Shown here piece by piece: positions 44,385 through 53,958 of a DNA stretch of 64,000 nt. Under the pieces are notes generated by a model. That model was not told the origin of the DNA. It saw only the letters and a program-made list of their open reading frames with translations, and made no database searches. How positions within the stretch are numbered: position 1 is the first letter of the stretch; every line of letters starts with the position of its first letter. The translations under genes were made by a program, and so were the position numbers. Source of the stretch: Dyella kyungheensis (GTDB lineage Bacteria; Pseudomonadota; Gammaproteobacteria; Xanthomonadales; Rhodanobacteraceae); contig NZ_JADIKC010000012.1 in NCBI RefSeq assembly GCF_016905005.1, forward strand, positions 62,001-126,000, read 5' to 3'.

Positions 44385-46262
44385 ATGTTTCACCCTGTTT
44401 CCTACGACGTCATCGTGATCGGTGGCGGCCACGCCGGTACCGAGGCTGCGCTCGCCGCGGCACGCGCGGGCGCGCGCACGCTGCTGCTGAGCCACAACAT
44501 CGAAACGATCGGCCAGATGAGCTGCAACCCGGCCATCGGCGGCATCGGCAAAGGCCACCTGGTCAAGGAGATCGATGCGCTCGGCGGTGCCATGGCGCAC
44601 GCAGCCGATCTCGCCGGCATCCAGTGGCGCACGCTCAATGCGTCCAAGGGCCCGGCCGTGCGCGCCACCCGGTGCCAGGCCGATCGCTCGCTCTACAAGG
44701 CCGCGATCCGGCGGATGGTGGAAACCCAGCCGAACCTGGAGCTGTTCCAGCAGGCGGTGGACGACCTGATCCTGGAAGGCGGCCGCGTCACCGGCGTGGT
44801 GACGCAGATGGGCCTGTCGTTCCGCGCCCGCAGCGTGGTGCTGACCGCCGGCACGTTCCTGGCGGGCAAGATCCATATTGGTCCCGCGCAGTACGCCGGC
44901 GGCCGCGCCGGCGATCCGCCGGCCAGCACGCTGGCCCAGAAGCTGCGCGAACTGCCAGTGGCGGCCGAGCGCCTGAAGACGGGCACGCCGCCCCGCATCG
45001 ACCTGCGCAGCATCGATTTCAGCGGCCTGGAAGAACAGCCCGGCGACGATCCGGCGCCCGTGTTCTCGTACCTGGGGTCGCGTGACGAGCATCCGCGCCA
45101 GGTCAGCTGCTGGATCACCCACACCAGCGAGCACACGCACGAACTGATCCGCGGCTCGCTGGACCGCTCGCCGCTCTACAGCGGCCAGATCGAAGGCGTG
45201 GGCCCGCGCTATTGCCCGTCCATCGAGGACAAGGTGGTGCGCTTCGCCGAGAAGAGCTCGCACCAGATCTTCATCGAACCGGAAGGCCTGGATACCTTCG
45301 AGGTCTATCCGAACGGGATTTCCACCTCGCTGCCCTATGACGTGCAGCTGGCGCTGGTGCACTCGATCAAGGGCTTCGAGAAGGCGCACATCACGCGTCC
45401 CGGCTATGCCATCGAGTACGACTACTTCGATCCGCGCGGCCTGCATCCGTGGCTCGAGACCAAGACCATCCCCGGCCTGTATTTCGCCGGCCAGATCAAC
45501 GGCACCACCGGCTACGAAGAGGCCGCGGCGCAGGGCCTGATCGCCGGCCTCAACGCCGCCCTGGCGGTGAAGGGCGAGACGCCGTGGTATCCGCGCCGCG
45601 ACGAGGCGTATATCGGCGTGCTGATCGACGATCTCACCAGCAATGGCACCATCGAGCCGTATCGGATGTTCACCTCGCGGGCGGAATATCGCCTGCATCT
45701 GCGCGAGGACAACGCCGATCTGCGTCTTACCGAAACAGGCCATCGCCTGGGCGTGGTCCCGCAGGCCCGCTACGACGCCCTGCGTGCGAAACGCGACGCC
45801 GTGGAACGCGAGATGCAGCGTCTTGCCGCGATCTGGGCCGCGCCCGCCAATGCACTCGGCGCCAGCGTGGCGCAGACGCTCGGCATCACGCTGAGCCGCG
45901 AGACGAACGCGCTCGATCTGCTTCGCCGCCCCGAACTCGACTACGCCACCCTGACCACCGTCGATGGGCTTGGCCCCGCCGTGGACAACGCCAGCGTGGC
46001 CGAGCAGGTGGAAGTGCAGACCAAGTACGCCGGCTACCTGGAGCGCCAGCGCGAAGAGATCGAACGCCAGCGCCGCCACGAACAGACCGCGATTCCCAGC
46101 AGCTTCGACTACGACAAGGTGCGCGGCCTGTCGGCCGAAGTGCTGCTGAAGCTCAAGCGCGTGCTGCCCGAGACCGTGGGTCAGGCCGCACGCATCAGCG
46201 GCGTCACGCCCGCTGCCATTTCCCTGCTGCTGGTGCACCTCAAGCGCCGCGACGCGGCCTGA
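44385..46262 (+). CDS. mnmG: tRNA uridine-5-carboxymethylaminomethyl(34) synthesis enzyme MnmG (GidA)
   Basis: FAD protein that with MnmE modifies U34 of tRNAs reading split codon boxes. The 625-residue protein opens with the dinucleotide-binding motif [21 protein letters not shown], then [31 protein letters not shown] with family cysteines nearby, [32 protein letters not shown], and the C-terminal helical domain that binds MnmE and tRNA. ATG 44385 begins the conserved protein. It usually sits near oriC in other bacteria, but here no dnaA, parAB or mnmE is seen. Confidence 0.97.
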   Translation: MFHPVSYDVIVIGGGHAGTEAALAAARAGARTLLLSHNIETIGQMSCNPAIGGIGKGHLVKEIDALGGAMAHAADLAGIQWRTLNASKGPAVRATRCQADRSLYKAAIRRMVETQPNLELFQQAVDDLILEGGRVTGVVTQMGLSFRARSVVLTAGTFLAGKIHIGPAQYAGGRAGDPPASTLAQKLRELPVAAERLKTGTPPRIDLRSIDFSGLEEQPGDDPAPVFSYLGSRDEHPRQVSCWITHTSEHTHELIRGSLDRSPLYSGQIEGVGPRYCPSIEDKVVRFAEKSSHQIFIEPEGLDTFEVYPNGISTSLPYDVQLALVHSIKGFEKAHITRPGYAIEYDYFDPRGLHPWLETKTIPGLYFAGQINGTTGYEEAAAQGLIAGLNAALAVKGETPWYPRRDEAYIGVLIDDLTSNGTIEPYRMFTSRAEYRLHLREDNADLRLTETGHRLGVVPQARYDALRAKRDAVEREMQRLAAIWAAPANALGASVAQTLGITLSRETNALDLLRRPELDYATLTTVDGLGPAVDNASVAEQVEVQTKYAGYLERQREEIERQRRHEQTAIPSSFDYDKVRGLSAEVLLKLKRVLPETVGQAARISGVTPAAISLLLVHLKRRDAA

Positions 46263-46340
46263 TCCAAGGCCACCCAGCGGCCCAAGACATCGCTCCCGCA
46301 TGGCATCATGCGGGTCTGACGGTTGATCTCGGAGCACACC

Positions 46341-47126
46341 ATGGAAGTTTGGATCGGACGCGATGGCGAGCGACACGGCCCGTACAAGGAAGTGGAAGTA
46401 CGCCAGTGGCTGCAGAGCGGCCAGCTGAGCCCGAACGATCTGGGCTGGCATGAAGGCATGACCGACTGGGCACCGCTTTCAACGCTGTTTCCGGACGAAC
46501 CGCCGCGCGCCGAGCCCGCCTTCTCCTCGCCACCACCGGCACCGCCCTATGCCGCCCCGATGGCCTCGAGCGCTGGCGCCGTGGCCGCGCTGGACGATTA
46601 CGCGGGTTTCTGGAAGCGCGCGGCCGCTTACATCATCGACGGCATCGTGTTGTGGATTCCCAACATGATCTTGAACAGCCTGCTCGGCGCCAGCCAGGCT
46701 GCCGACATCTATGCACAGGCCATCCACGCCGCCGGCAACGATCCGCAATTGATGCTGCAGGCGATGGATACCTACCTGCATGCGATCGGTCCGGCGATCC
46801 TCGCGCAGACCATCGTGTCGTGGCTGTATTTCGCCTTGCTGGAAAGTTCGGCGTGGCAAGGCACGCTGGGCAAGCTCGCGCTGGGACTGCGCGTCACCGG
46901 CATGGACGGCACGCGCATCAGCTTCCCGCGCGCGACGGGGCGTTACTTCGCCAAGTTCCTCAGCGCGCTCATGCTGGGCTTCGGCTTCCTGATGGTGGCC
47001 TGGACGCAGCGCAAGCAGGGCCTCCACGACCTGCTCGCGCAAACGCTGGTGCTCAACGGCCGCGCCAAGGATGTCGCTGCGAATCCGCGTCGCACCGATG
47101 GAAGCAACAGCTCGTTCAACGCTTGA
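46341..47126 (+). CDS. RDD-family membrane protein with N-terminal GYF_2 domain
   Basis: 261-residue protein. Residues 1-50 form a GYF_2-type domain (VWIGRDGERHGPYKEVEVRQWLQSGQL, then DLGWHEGMTDWAPL). A Pro/Ala-rich linker follows, then an RDD domain with about three or four membrane segments (GFWKRAAAYIIDGIVLWIP; GTLGKLALGLRVTGMDG; RYFAKFLSALMLGFGFLMVAW). The Arg-Asp-Asp region appears as RAAAYIIDG. Function is unknown; some RDD proteins are Na+/H+ transporters. ATG 46341 has GGAG six bases upstream. Confidence 0.88.
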   Translation: MEVWIGRDGERHGPYKEVEVRQWLQSGQLSPNDLGWHEGMTDWAPLSTLFPDEPPRAEPAFSSPPPAPPYAAPMASSAGAVAALDDYAGFWKRAAAYIIDGIVLWIPNMILNSLLGASQAADIYAQAIHAAGNDPQLMLQAMDTYLHAIGPAILAQTIVSWLYFALLESSAWQGTLGKLALGLRVTGMDGTRISFPRATGRYFAKFLSALMLGFGFLMVAWTQRKQGLHDLLAQTLVLNGRAKDVAANPRRTDGSNSSFNA

Positions 47127-47167
47127 TGCGTTGACCCTTTGGCGTAGGGGATTTCTTATCGTGAGAC

Positions 47168-47193
47168 GTTCCGCCGTGAAAACACGGCGGAAC
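47168..47193 (+). terminator. Hairpin after the RDD gene
   Basis: Perfect 11-bp stem GTTCCGCCGTG / CACGGCGGAAC with loop AAAA, 41 bases after the RDD stop. No T run follows; it is probably a terminator or 3'-end stabiliser. Confidence 0.5.
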
Positions 47194-47326
47194 TGACGCG
47201 CTCGGAACATCGCGTTCACGCGAGCATGCCATCGCGCCGTCTCACGTTTATGACCTATGGCGGATGCTCGGCGTGGCGCAAGAGGCGCATGCTTAACGCG
47301 CAGGGGGCGGTGTATCGGGCAAGATC

Positions 47327-47932
47327 ATGGCCCAGTCACATCCCGATTGCGGCTGGATTTACCAGTGCGACGACATCGTCGTCGAGCCGCGAGCCCACCG
47401 TCTCGAACGGGCGGGCAAATCGATCTCGATCGAGCCCAAAGCCTATGCGGTGCTGGTGGTGCTGCTGCAGCAAGCCGGCGACGTGGTCGGCAAGGACACC
47501 CTGCTCGATGCCGCCTGGGGCCATCGGCACGTCACTCCCGGGGTGCTCACGCGGGTGATCTCGCAATTGCGCCACGCGCTCGGCGACTGCGCGTCGCAGC
47601 CACGCTATATCGCCACCGTGTACAGCCTCGGCTATCGATTCATCGGCGAGGTGCATCGGACGCCCTCCTGCCCGCTGCCCGCCGATGAACTGCTGCCCGA
47701 CGTCGCCAGCAACGATGAGCTGGTCACCGCGGAAGAGACACCCACGACACGACCTCCCGTGCCGCCGCCCGCCACGCGCTGGCTAGCGGCGGCCATCACG
47801 CTCGCCGTGATCGTGGCCGTGCTCGCCGCCGTCAGCCTGTGGCACGCGCCTGCGGATGCCGGCCGCCAGCCGCGTGTGATGCCACAGCCTGGGTTGGTGG
47901 CGATGCCGGTGGCGCTCGTCGACTTGCTATGA
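47327..47932 (+). CDS. CadC-like membrane-anchored winged-helix regulator, very short sensor part
   Basis: 201 residues. An OmpR/PhoB-type winged helix (about 10-108: [74 protein letters not shown]) is followed by an acidic/proline linker, one transmembrane helix (about 149-170) and only about 30 periplasmic residues. CadC/ToxR-like proteins usually have a large periplasmic sensor, and Xanthomonadales relatives carry TPRs. Here no further coding potential follows, so the protein is naturally minimal or truncated. Targets are unknown. Confidence 0.82.
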   Translation: MAQSHPDCGWIYQCDDIVVEPRAHRLERAGKSISIEPKAYAVLVVLLQQAGDVVGKDTLLDAAWGHRHVTPGVLTRVISQLRHALGDCASQPRYIATVYSLGYRFIGEVHRTPSCPLPADELLPDVASNDELVTAEETPTTRPPVPPPATRWLAAAITLAVIVAVLAAVSLWHAPADAGRQPRVMPQPGLVAMPVALVDLL

Positions 47933-47999
47933 TCGAGAGTCCGGCGGATCACCTCGTGCCCCGTCGTCTTGTCGATCGCTAAGGAATCGCTTCAGCCTC

Positions 48000-50330
48000 A
48001 TGCTCAGCATTGAACAACGCATTGCCCAGGACATCGCCGCCAAACCGGACCAGGTTCACGCTGCGGTGGAATTGCTCGACGGCGGCGCCACCGTGCCGTT
48101 CATCGCACGCTACCGAAAGGAAGCCACCGGCGGTCTCGACGACACGCAGCTGCGCTTGCTGGAAGAACGCCTGCGCTACCTGCGCGAACTGGAAGAGCGC
48201 CGCAGCGCGATCCTCGCCAGCGTCGAGGAACAGGGCAAGCTCAGCGATGCGCTGAAGAACGACATCCTCGCCGCCGACACCAAGGCGCGCCTGGAAGATC
48301 TGTACCTGCCGTACAAGCCCAAGCGCCGCACCAAGGCGCAGATCGCCCGCGAAGCGGGCCTGGAGCCGTTGGCGATCGGCCTGCGCGAAGATCCCAGCAA
48401 GTCGCCCGAAGCCTTTGCCGAAGCGTTCGTCGACGCCGAGAAGGGCGTGGCCGACGTGCGCGCCGCGCTCGATGGCGCCCGTGCGATCCTGATGGAAAGC
48501 ATCGCCGAAGACGCCGGCCTGCTCGGCGAACTGCGCGACTGGTTGTGGGACAAGGGCCAGATCCGCGCCAAGGTGGTCGAGGGCAAGGAAAACGAAGGCG
48601 CGAAGTTCCGCGACTACTTCGATCACGTCGAACCGATCGGCAAGATTCCCTCGCATCGCCTGCTCGCGCTGATGCGCGCACGCAACGAAGGCGTGATCGA
48701 ACTGGAGTTGGCGCCGGCACTGGATATGGAACAAGGCCATCTCGAAGGCGAAGGCCGGGTGGCCGCGCATGCCGATATCCGCGATCGCGGCCGCGCCGCC
48801 GATGCGTGGCTGCGCGAAACCGTGCGGCTGACCTGGCGCGTGAAGCTGCATCTGCATCTCACGCTGGATCTGTTCGGCCGCGTGCGCGAAGGCGCGGAAG
48901 ACGAAGCCATCCGCGTGTTCGGCGACAACCTCAAGGATCTGATGCTCGCCGCGCCCGCCGGTGCGAAGAACGTGATGGGCCTGGATCCCGGCATCCGCAC
49001 CGGCGTGAAGGTGGCCGTGGTCGATGCCACCGGCAAGCTGCTCGCCACCGACACCGTGTATCCGCATGAGCCGCGCAAGCAGTGGAACGAATCGCTGGTG
49101 CAGTTGGCCAAGCTGTGCAAGCTGCACAACGTCGACCTGATCGCCATCGGCAACGGCACCGCCTCGCGCGAAACCGACAAGCTCGCGGGCGAGATGATCA
49201 AGAAACTCGGCGACGCGAAGCTGTCCAAGGTAGTGGTGAGCGAAGCCGGCGCCTCGGTGTATTCCGCCTCGGAAGTCGCCTCCCGCGAATTCCCGGATGT
49301 GGACGTGAGCCTGCGTGGCGCGGTCTCCATCGCACGACGCCTGCAGGACCCGCTGGCCGAACTGGTGAAGATCGAGCCCAAGGCGATCGGTGTGGGCCAG
49401 TACCAGCACGACGTGAACCAGGTGAAGCTGGCGCGCGCGCTCGATGCCAAGGTCGAGGACTGCGTGAACGCGGTGGGCGTGGACGTGAACACCGCGTCGG
49501 CCGCGCTGCTTTCGCGCGTCGCCGGCCTCAGCGCCAGCGTGGCCGAGAACGTGGTGAAGCATCGCGACGCCAACGGCCCGTTCGCCAACCGCAAGGCGCT
49601 GCTGAAGGTGCCGCGCCTGGGCGACAAGGCCTACGAGCAGTGCGCGGGCTTCCTGCGCGTGCCCAACGGCGACAATCCGCTCGATGCCAGCGCGGTGCAT
49701 CCGGAAGCCTATCCGGTGGTCGAGCGCATCATCGCCCAGTGCGGCCGCGAAGTGCGTTCCATCATCGGCGACGCCAGCTTCCTGCGCGGCCTCAAGGCCG
49801 AGCAGTTCACCGACGAGACGTTCGGCGTGCCGACCGTGCGCGACATCCTCAAGGAGCTGGAGAAGCCCGGCCGCGATCCGCGTCCGGAATTCGTGGCACC
49901 GAGCTTTGCCGAAGGCGTGGAAGACCTGAAGGACCTGCGTCCCGGCATGGTGCTGGAAGGCCGCGTGACGAACGTGGCGGCATTCGGTGCCTTCGTCGAC
50001 ATCGGCGTGCACCAGGACGGCCTCGTGCACGTCTCGGCGCTCTCGCACACCTTCGTGAAGGACCCCCGTGATGCGGTGAAGGCCGGCGATATCGTCAAGG
50101 TGAAGGTGATGGAGGTCGACCTGCCCCGCCAGCGTATCGGCCTCTCCATGCGCCTGGACGATGAACCAGGCCAGGCCCGCGCCGGTCGCCCCGCTGGCGG
50201 CGGCGATGCCCCGCGCGGCGGCCCGCGCGACAACCGCGGCCCGCGTCCGGGTGGCGGTGCGCCCAAGCCCGCGCCGGCGCCGTCCAACAGCGCCTTCGCC
50301 GACGCCTTCTCCAAGGCGCAGAAGCGCTAA
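48000..50330 (+). CDS. tex: Tex-family RNA-binding transcription accessory protein
   Basis: Conserved nucleic-acid-binding protein, 776 residues. In order: N-terminal helical domain ([19 protein letters not shown]), YqgF/RNase H-like domain ([18 protein letters not shown]), helix-hairpin-helix region ([43 protein letters not shown]), and a C-terminal S1 domain ([32 protein letters not shown]). The last 50 residues are a Gly/Arg/Pro-rich disordered tail that may add RNA binding. Tex affects expression of diverse genes, including virulence genes in other bacteria. A family A repeat follows. Confidence 0.96.
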   Translation: MLSIEQRIAQDIAAKPDQVHAAVELLDGGATVPFIARYRKEATGGLDDTQLRLLEERLRYLRELEERRSAILASVEEQGKLSDALKNDILAADTKARLEDLYLPYKPKRRTKAQIAREAGLEPLAIGLREDPSKSPEAFAEAFVDAEKGVADVRAALDGARAILMESIAEDAGLLGELRDWLWDKGQIRAKVVEGKENEGAKFRDYFDHVEPIGKIPSHRLLALMRARNEGVIELELAPALDMEQGHLEGEGRVAAHADIRDRGRAADAWLRETVRLTWRVKLHLHLTLDLFGRVREGAEDEAIRVFGDNLKDLMLAAPAGAKNVMGLDPGIRTGVKVAVVDATGKLLATDTVYPHEPRKQWNESLVQLAKLCKLHNVDLIAIGNGTASRETDKLAGEMIKKLGDAKLSKVVVSEAGASVYSASEVASREFPDVDVSLRGAVSIARRLQDPLAELVKIEPKAIGVGQYQHDVNQVKLARALDAKVEDCVNAVGVDVNTASAALLSRVAGLSASVAENVVKHRDANGPFANRKALLKVPRLGDKAYEQCAGFLRVPNGDNPLDASAVHPEAYPVVERIIAQCGREVRSIIGDASFLRGLKAEQFTDETFGVPTVRDILKELEKPGRDPRPEFVAPSFAEGVEDLKDLRPGMVLEGRVTNVAAFGAFVDIGVHQDGLVHVSALSHTFVKDPRDAVKAGDIVKVKVMEVDLPRQRIGLSMRLDDEPGQARAGRPAGGGDAPRGGPRDNRGPRPGGGAPKPAPAPSNSAFADAFSKAQKR

Positions 50331-50342
50331 AAGCCAGCCCCT

Positions 50343-50420
50343 GTAGGAGCACACCCTGTGCGCGACCGGCGGCGACAGAAGCCTGTCGTCTCCCCGGTCG
50401 CACACAAGGTGCGCTCCTGC
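50343..50420. repeat. Dispersed palindromic repeat, complete (family A)
   Basis: Arms 50343-50369 and 50394-50420 (core GGAGCACACCCTGTGCGCGAC; a few mismatches) flank a 24-base loop, starting 12 bases after the tex stop. It may serve as the tex terminator. Confidence 0.8.
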
Positions 50421-50543
50421 CTCGTCGAGGGCTGGACCAGCCCCGCTGTTTCGCGGTGCAGCGCAGCATGCGCTGACGTATGGGCATGCATTACCGTAAC
50501 GCAGTAATAACAAAACCGCCCCGGTTCAAGGAGTGTTACCGAC

Positions 50544-52568
50544 ATGCTTCGTACTCGCACGATTGCAGGCGCCATTGCCGCCGCGTTGCTGATCAGTTCC
50601 CCGGCGTTCGCCGCCAAATCCCAGTTCGACAGCGTGGTTGTGTTCGGCGACAGCCTGAGCGACGCCGGCAATATCTCGCTGGCCACCAATCCGGCCATCC
50701 AGCCGCCGCTGGAATTCACCACCAACCCGGGCGCGGTGACGGTGCAGAACGTGGCGGGCCACTACGGCTACAGCCTGACCGCCTCGCTGGCGGGCGGCAG
50801 CGACTACGCCTGGGGCGGCGCCGGCGTGCTGACCAATTCGCCCGGTACGCCCGCGGCCGTGCCGACCATCACCACCCAGGTGAACGCCTACCTCGCTGCC
50901 GGCAAGTTCGACAGCAAGGCGCTGTACTCCATCTGGGGCGGTGCCAACGACATCTTCTACGCGGCCACCGCCGCCGGTGCCGGCGCCACCGCGCAGCAGC
51001 TGATCCAGCAGAACGTGCAGCTGCAGATCGCCCAGCTGCAGAACGCCGGCGTGCCCGCCGCGCAGATCGCCGCGCTGACCCCGCAGATCACCCAGGCCGT
51101 GACCGCCGCCGTGACCCAGCAGGTGCTCGCCGCCGCCGGCGTGACGGGCTTCCAGACCGCCGCCCAGGCGCAGGCCTCGGTGGCCGCCGCCGCGCAGCAG
51201 GAAGTGAAGCTGATCGGCCAGATGCAGCAGGCCGGTGCCAAGAACATCCTGGTGTTCAACCTGCCCAATGTCGGCCTGACCCCGTCCGCGCTCGAGCAGG
51301 GCGCCAGCGCCGCCGCCTCGCTGACCGGCCTCAGCCTGATCTTCAACGGCACGCTCAGCGCCGGCCTCGCCCAGATGGGCAAGGGCATCGTCCCGGTCGA
51401 CACCTACAGCCTGCTCAATGAAGTGATCGCCAACCCGGGCGCCTACGGCTTCACCAACGTCACCAACGAGGCCTGCGGCGTGGGTTCCAGCTCCGTGGCC
51501 TGCGGCCCGGCCGGTTCGGGCCTGCCGTACACCTACGCGGCCGGCGCCAACCAGACCTACCTGTTCGCCGACGGCGTGCACCCGACCACCGCGGCCGACG
51601 TGATGCTGGGCCAGTACGTGATCTCCATCCTCAGTGCGCCGGGCTACGCCTCGCTGCTGGCGGAAGCGCCGCTGGCCTCGATCCAGGCCCAGAACCGCGC
51701 CATCCGCAACCAGATGCTGGCCGACGTCCAGGGTAGCGACACCCGCGTGTTCGCCAACGTCGACTACGGCGACCAGCGCTTCGATGCGAGCTCGGGCTCG
51801 CCGCGCACTTCCAGCGACAACGTCAACCTGACCTTCGGTGCGGACGTGCGCTTCAACGACAACTGGTCCGGCGGCGTGGCCATGAACATCGGCCAGCACA
51901 ACGCCGACTACGCCGGCGGTGGCGGCTACAAGCTGCAGGACGTCTCCGGCCTGGGCTACCTCACCTGGTACCAGGGCGGCGCCTACGTCGGCGGCTATGT
52001 CGACTTCGGCCAGGACAACTTCTCCGACATCGAGCGCAAGATCCAGCTCGGCAGCATGCTGCGCAGCGAAACGGCCAAGGCCGATGGCAACCACGTCGGT
52101 GGCGGCATCAACGGCGGCTACTGGTTCGACGTGGGCACGCTGCGCACCGGTCCGTTCGCCAACTTCGAGTGGCAGACGGTCAAGGTCAACAGCTACAACG
52201 AGAGCGGCAGCGATTCAACAGCCATGTGGTTCGGCAGCCAGCAGCGCGATTCGCAGATCTCCACCCTGGGCTGGCGCCTGGAAGGCCACTGGCAGGCCGG
52301 CAACACCATGCTCTCGCCGTACGCCGAGCTGGCCTACAACTACGACAGCAAGGCTGACCCGCGCGCCGTCACCGCCGGCCTCAACGGCATGCCCGGCTCG
52401 TTCGAACTGGTCGGCTTCACCCCGGACAAGACCTGGGGCACCGGCGACATCGGCCTAAGCGCCCAGTTCAACAAGGCCTTCAGCGGCTGGGTCGGCTACA
52501 GCGGCCGCTTCGGCGACAACAGCCAGAAGTACAACAGCGTCAACCTGGGCATGAAGTACGCCTTCTAA
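50544..52568 (+). CDS. Autotransporter esterase (SGNH/GDSL hydrolase with C-terminal beta-barrel)
   Basis: Type Va secreted, outer-membrane-anchored lipase/esterase like EstA, 674 residues. The signal peptide (residues 1-23) ends AFA. The GDSL passenger has block I FGDSLSDAG with Ser37, block III WGGANDIFY, and block V ADGVHPT with the Asp-His pair. About residues 145-230 form an Ala/Gln-rich helical insertion. The autotransporter barrel covers roughly 400-674 and ends in the aromatic KYAF. AAGGAG precedes the ATG. A strong terminator follows, so the gene is monocistronic. Confidence 0.95.
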   Translation: MLRTRTIAGAIAAALLISSPAFAAKSQFDSVVVFGDSLSDAGNISLATNPAIQPPLEFTTNPGAVTVQNVAGHYGYSLTASLAGGSDYAWGGAGVLTNSPGTPAAVPTITTQVNAYLAAGKFDSKALYSIWGGANDIFYAATAAGAGATAQQLIQQNVQLQIAQLQNAGVPAAQIAALTPQITQAVTAAVTQQVLAAAGVTGFQTAAQAQASVAAAAQQEVKLIGQMQQAGAKNILVFNLPNVGLTPSALEQGASAAASLTGLSLIFNGTLSAGLAQMGKGIVPVDTYSLLNEVIANPGAYGFTNVTNEACGVGSSSVACGPAGSGLPYTYAAGANQTYLFADGVHPTTAADVMLGQYVISILSAPGYASLLAEAPLASIQAQNRAIRNQMLADVQGSDTRVFANVDYGDQRFDASSGSPRTSSDNVNLTFGADVRFNDNWSGGVAMNIGQHNADYAGGGGYKLQDVSGLGYLTWYQGGAYVGGYVDFGQDNFSDIERKIQLGSMLRSETAKADGNHVGGGINGGYWFDVGTLRTGPFANFEWQTVKVNSYNESGSDSTAMWFGSQQRDSQISTLGWRLEGHWQAGNTMLSPYAELAYNYDSKADPRAVTAGLNGMPGSFELVGFTPDKTWGTGDIGLSAQFNKAFSGWVGYSGRFGDNSQKYNSVNLGMKYAF

Positions 52569-52589
52569 GGTTGCGTTGGTTTTGCCAAG

Positions 52590-52621
52590 AAGCCGCCTGC
52601 GCGAGTGGGCGGCTTTTTTTG
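52590..52621 (+). terminator. Terminator of the autotransporter gene
   Basis: Stem AAGCCGCC / GGCGGCTT with a 10-base loop, followed by seven or more T residues, 21 bases after the stop. Textbook intrinsic terminator. Confidence 0.92.
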
Positions 52622-52704
52622 TTGCAGGGATCGGGGCCGCGGAACCCGGCACAGGCGTCGCAAATCATTTAGCCATCCATATGGCCAAAATCCCGCACCT
52701 TACC

Positions 52705-52782
52705 GTGGGAGCGCCCTTGGGCGCGACAACCTGACGGAGAGACGCACTCAAGTGCACGCGTCGCGCCCAAGAGCGCTCCCAC
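52705..52782. repeat. Dispersed palindromic repeat, variant (family A-like)
   Basis: Arms GTGGGAGCGCCCTTGGGCGCGAC split at 52705-52727 and its complement at 52760-52782, one mismatch, 32-base loop. It shares GTGGGAGCGC...GCGCGAC with family A but has CCTTGGG instead of ACCCTGT. With two terminators it fills the 308-base gap between the autotransporter and lipoprotein genes. Confidence 0.8.
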
Positions 52783-52825
52783 AGACTTCTGCGCCGGCCT
52801 TGGTTTCCCGGCTGATGCGTGCCCA

Positions 52826-52854
52826 ACAAAAAAGCCGCCCTCGCGGGCGGCTTT
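52826..52854 (-). terminator. Terminator of the YbaY-type lipoprotein gene
   Basis: AAAGCCGCCC / GGGCGGCTTT with loop TCGC at 52831-52854. On the minus strand it continues into a T-rich stretch (52833-52826), 23 bases after the stop. Confidence 0.88.
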
Positions 52855-52876
52855 CCGGGCGAAACGGCAGGGCTGC

Positions 52877-53734
52877 TTACTTGCCCTTGCCGCCGGTCGC
52901 CAGATTCAGGATCGAGGTGGCCTGCTTCTGCAAGCTGGCCGCTTCGTCGTCGGACAGCGGCGAGCTCTTGCCGCCCTGCTCGTTGGTCTTCAGCACCAGC
53001 GAACCGTCCGGGCCCCAGGCAGCGCGCTCGGTCGAGCTCGGCTTGGCGTCCTTGCTGGACTTCTTCTGCTGCACGACCACCCACGGCTTGCCGTCCTTGT
53101 AGGCGTAATCGGTGCTGTTGAAGCCCTTGTCGCCGTAGTCGACCTCTTCGCGGATGAACTTCACTTCGCCCGCTTCACGGAACACCTGCCAGCCGCGCGA
53201 GACCTTGTCTTCGAGCTTGGTGCCGTTGCTGATCTTCATGCCGCCGATCTGCTTCTGCACGCTGGTGAACGCCGCCAGTTCCTTTTCACCCTGGGTCTGC
53301 TCGGCAACGAGCTGGATGTTCACCTGGGTGGGCGCGCCCTTGGTCAGCACCTGGGTCTGCAGCGGCGGGTTGTAGCTGCGGTCGCCGTCGACCAGGGTGG
53401 CCTTCAGCACATACAGGCCGGCCGGGTTCACGTCGGCCGGGTTGAACGGCAGCTGGAACGAGAGCGGCAGGGTGTTGGCCGGCTGGATCGTCTTGGTCGC
53501 CAGCGGAGCGGCGTCCTGCGTCGACACGTCGACCAGGGTCAGATCCAGCTTGGCGTTCGGCGACACCGTGGCGGCGTCGCGCAGGGTGACCTGACCGGTG
53601 ATCTGGTTGGTCTGGGCAGGCGCCTGGGCGGCGTCACCGCCATCCGTGCCGCCCTGGGACGACGGGGAAGAATTGTTGCAGCCGGCGAGAGCCAGAGCAG
53701 CGACCGACATCAGCGACCAAACAAGACGGCGCAT
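52877..53734 (-). CDS. YbaY-family lipoprotein
   Basis: 285-residue lipoprotein: signal with lipobox LAGC (Cys19), then a Ser/Gly/Asp/Gln-rich linker. A YbaY/YscW-type beta-sandwich domain (TNQITGQVTLRDAATVSPNAKLDLTLVDVS, then PLSFQLPFNPADVNPAGLYVLKATLVDGD) covers about residues 42-145. YbaY domains occur in envelope lipoproteins and in pilotins of type III secretion; no secretion genes are near. The second half is lysine-rich and unassigned. It is monocistronic with its own terminator; AGAGG lies eight bases before the ATG. Confidence 0.85.
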   Translation of the reverse strand: MRRLVWSLMSVAALALAGCNNSSPSSQGGTDGGDAAQAPAQTNQITGQVTLRDAATVSPNAKLDLTLVDVSTQDAAPLATKTIQPANTLPLSFQLPFNPADVNPAGLYVLKATLVDGDRSYNPPLQTQVLTKGAPTQVNIQLVAEQTQGEKELAAFTSVQKQIGGMKISNGTKLEDKVSRGWQVFREAGEVKFIREEVDYGDKGFNSTDYAYKDGKPWVVVQQKKSSKDAKPSSTERAAWGPDGSLVLKTNEQGGKSSPLSDDEAASLQKQATSILNLATGGKGK

Positions 53735-53907
53735 GAGAAAACCTCTATCGAATGGCAGGGCTTAGCGCGAGAACCAACAGGCGCCCAACACGCCTCGACT
53801 CTACACGGGGGAGCCCCTGAGCATAGCCCAAACGTAAGGGCTTGTAAAAGTTGGCTCCATGCGCTTGCGTATGCAGGAGCATATGGCCGCCTAGACGGCC
53901 TGTGAAC

Positions 53908-53938
53908 AAAAAGGGCGGCCCGTTTCCGGACCGCCCCT
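53908..53938 (-). terminator. Terminator of the TonB-dependent receptor gene
   Basis: Stem GGGCGG (53913-53918) with CCGCCC (53931-53936) extended by CCG/CGG, followed on the minus strand by TTTTT (53912-53908), 21 bases after the stop. Confidence 0.88.
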
Positions 53939-53958
53939 CGGGGTTGCAGCAATGAGGC

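Noticed and set aside
44160-46451. A 763-codon minus-strand frame opposite mnmG
   Set aside because: Antisense of a complete MnmG; His/Arg-rich low-information protein, no start signals.
47979-50513. A 844-codon minus-strand frame opposite tex
   Set aside because: Antisense of a complete Tex protein; no recognisable domain.
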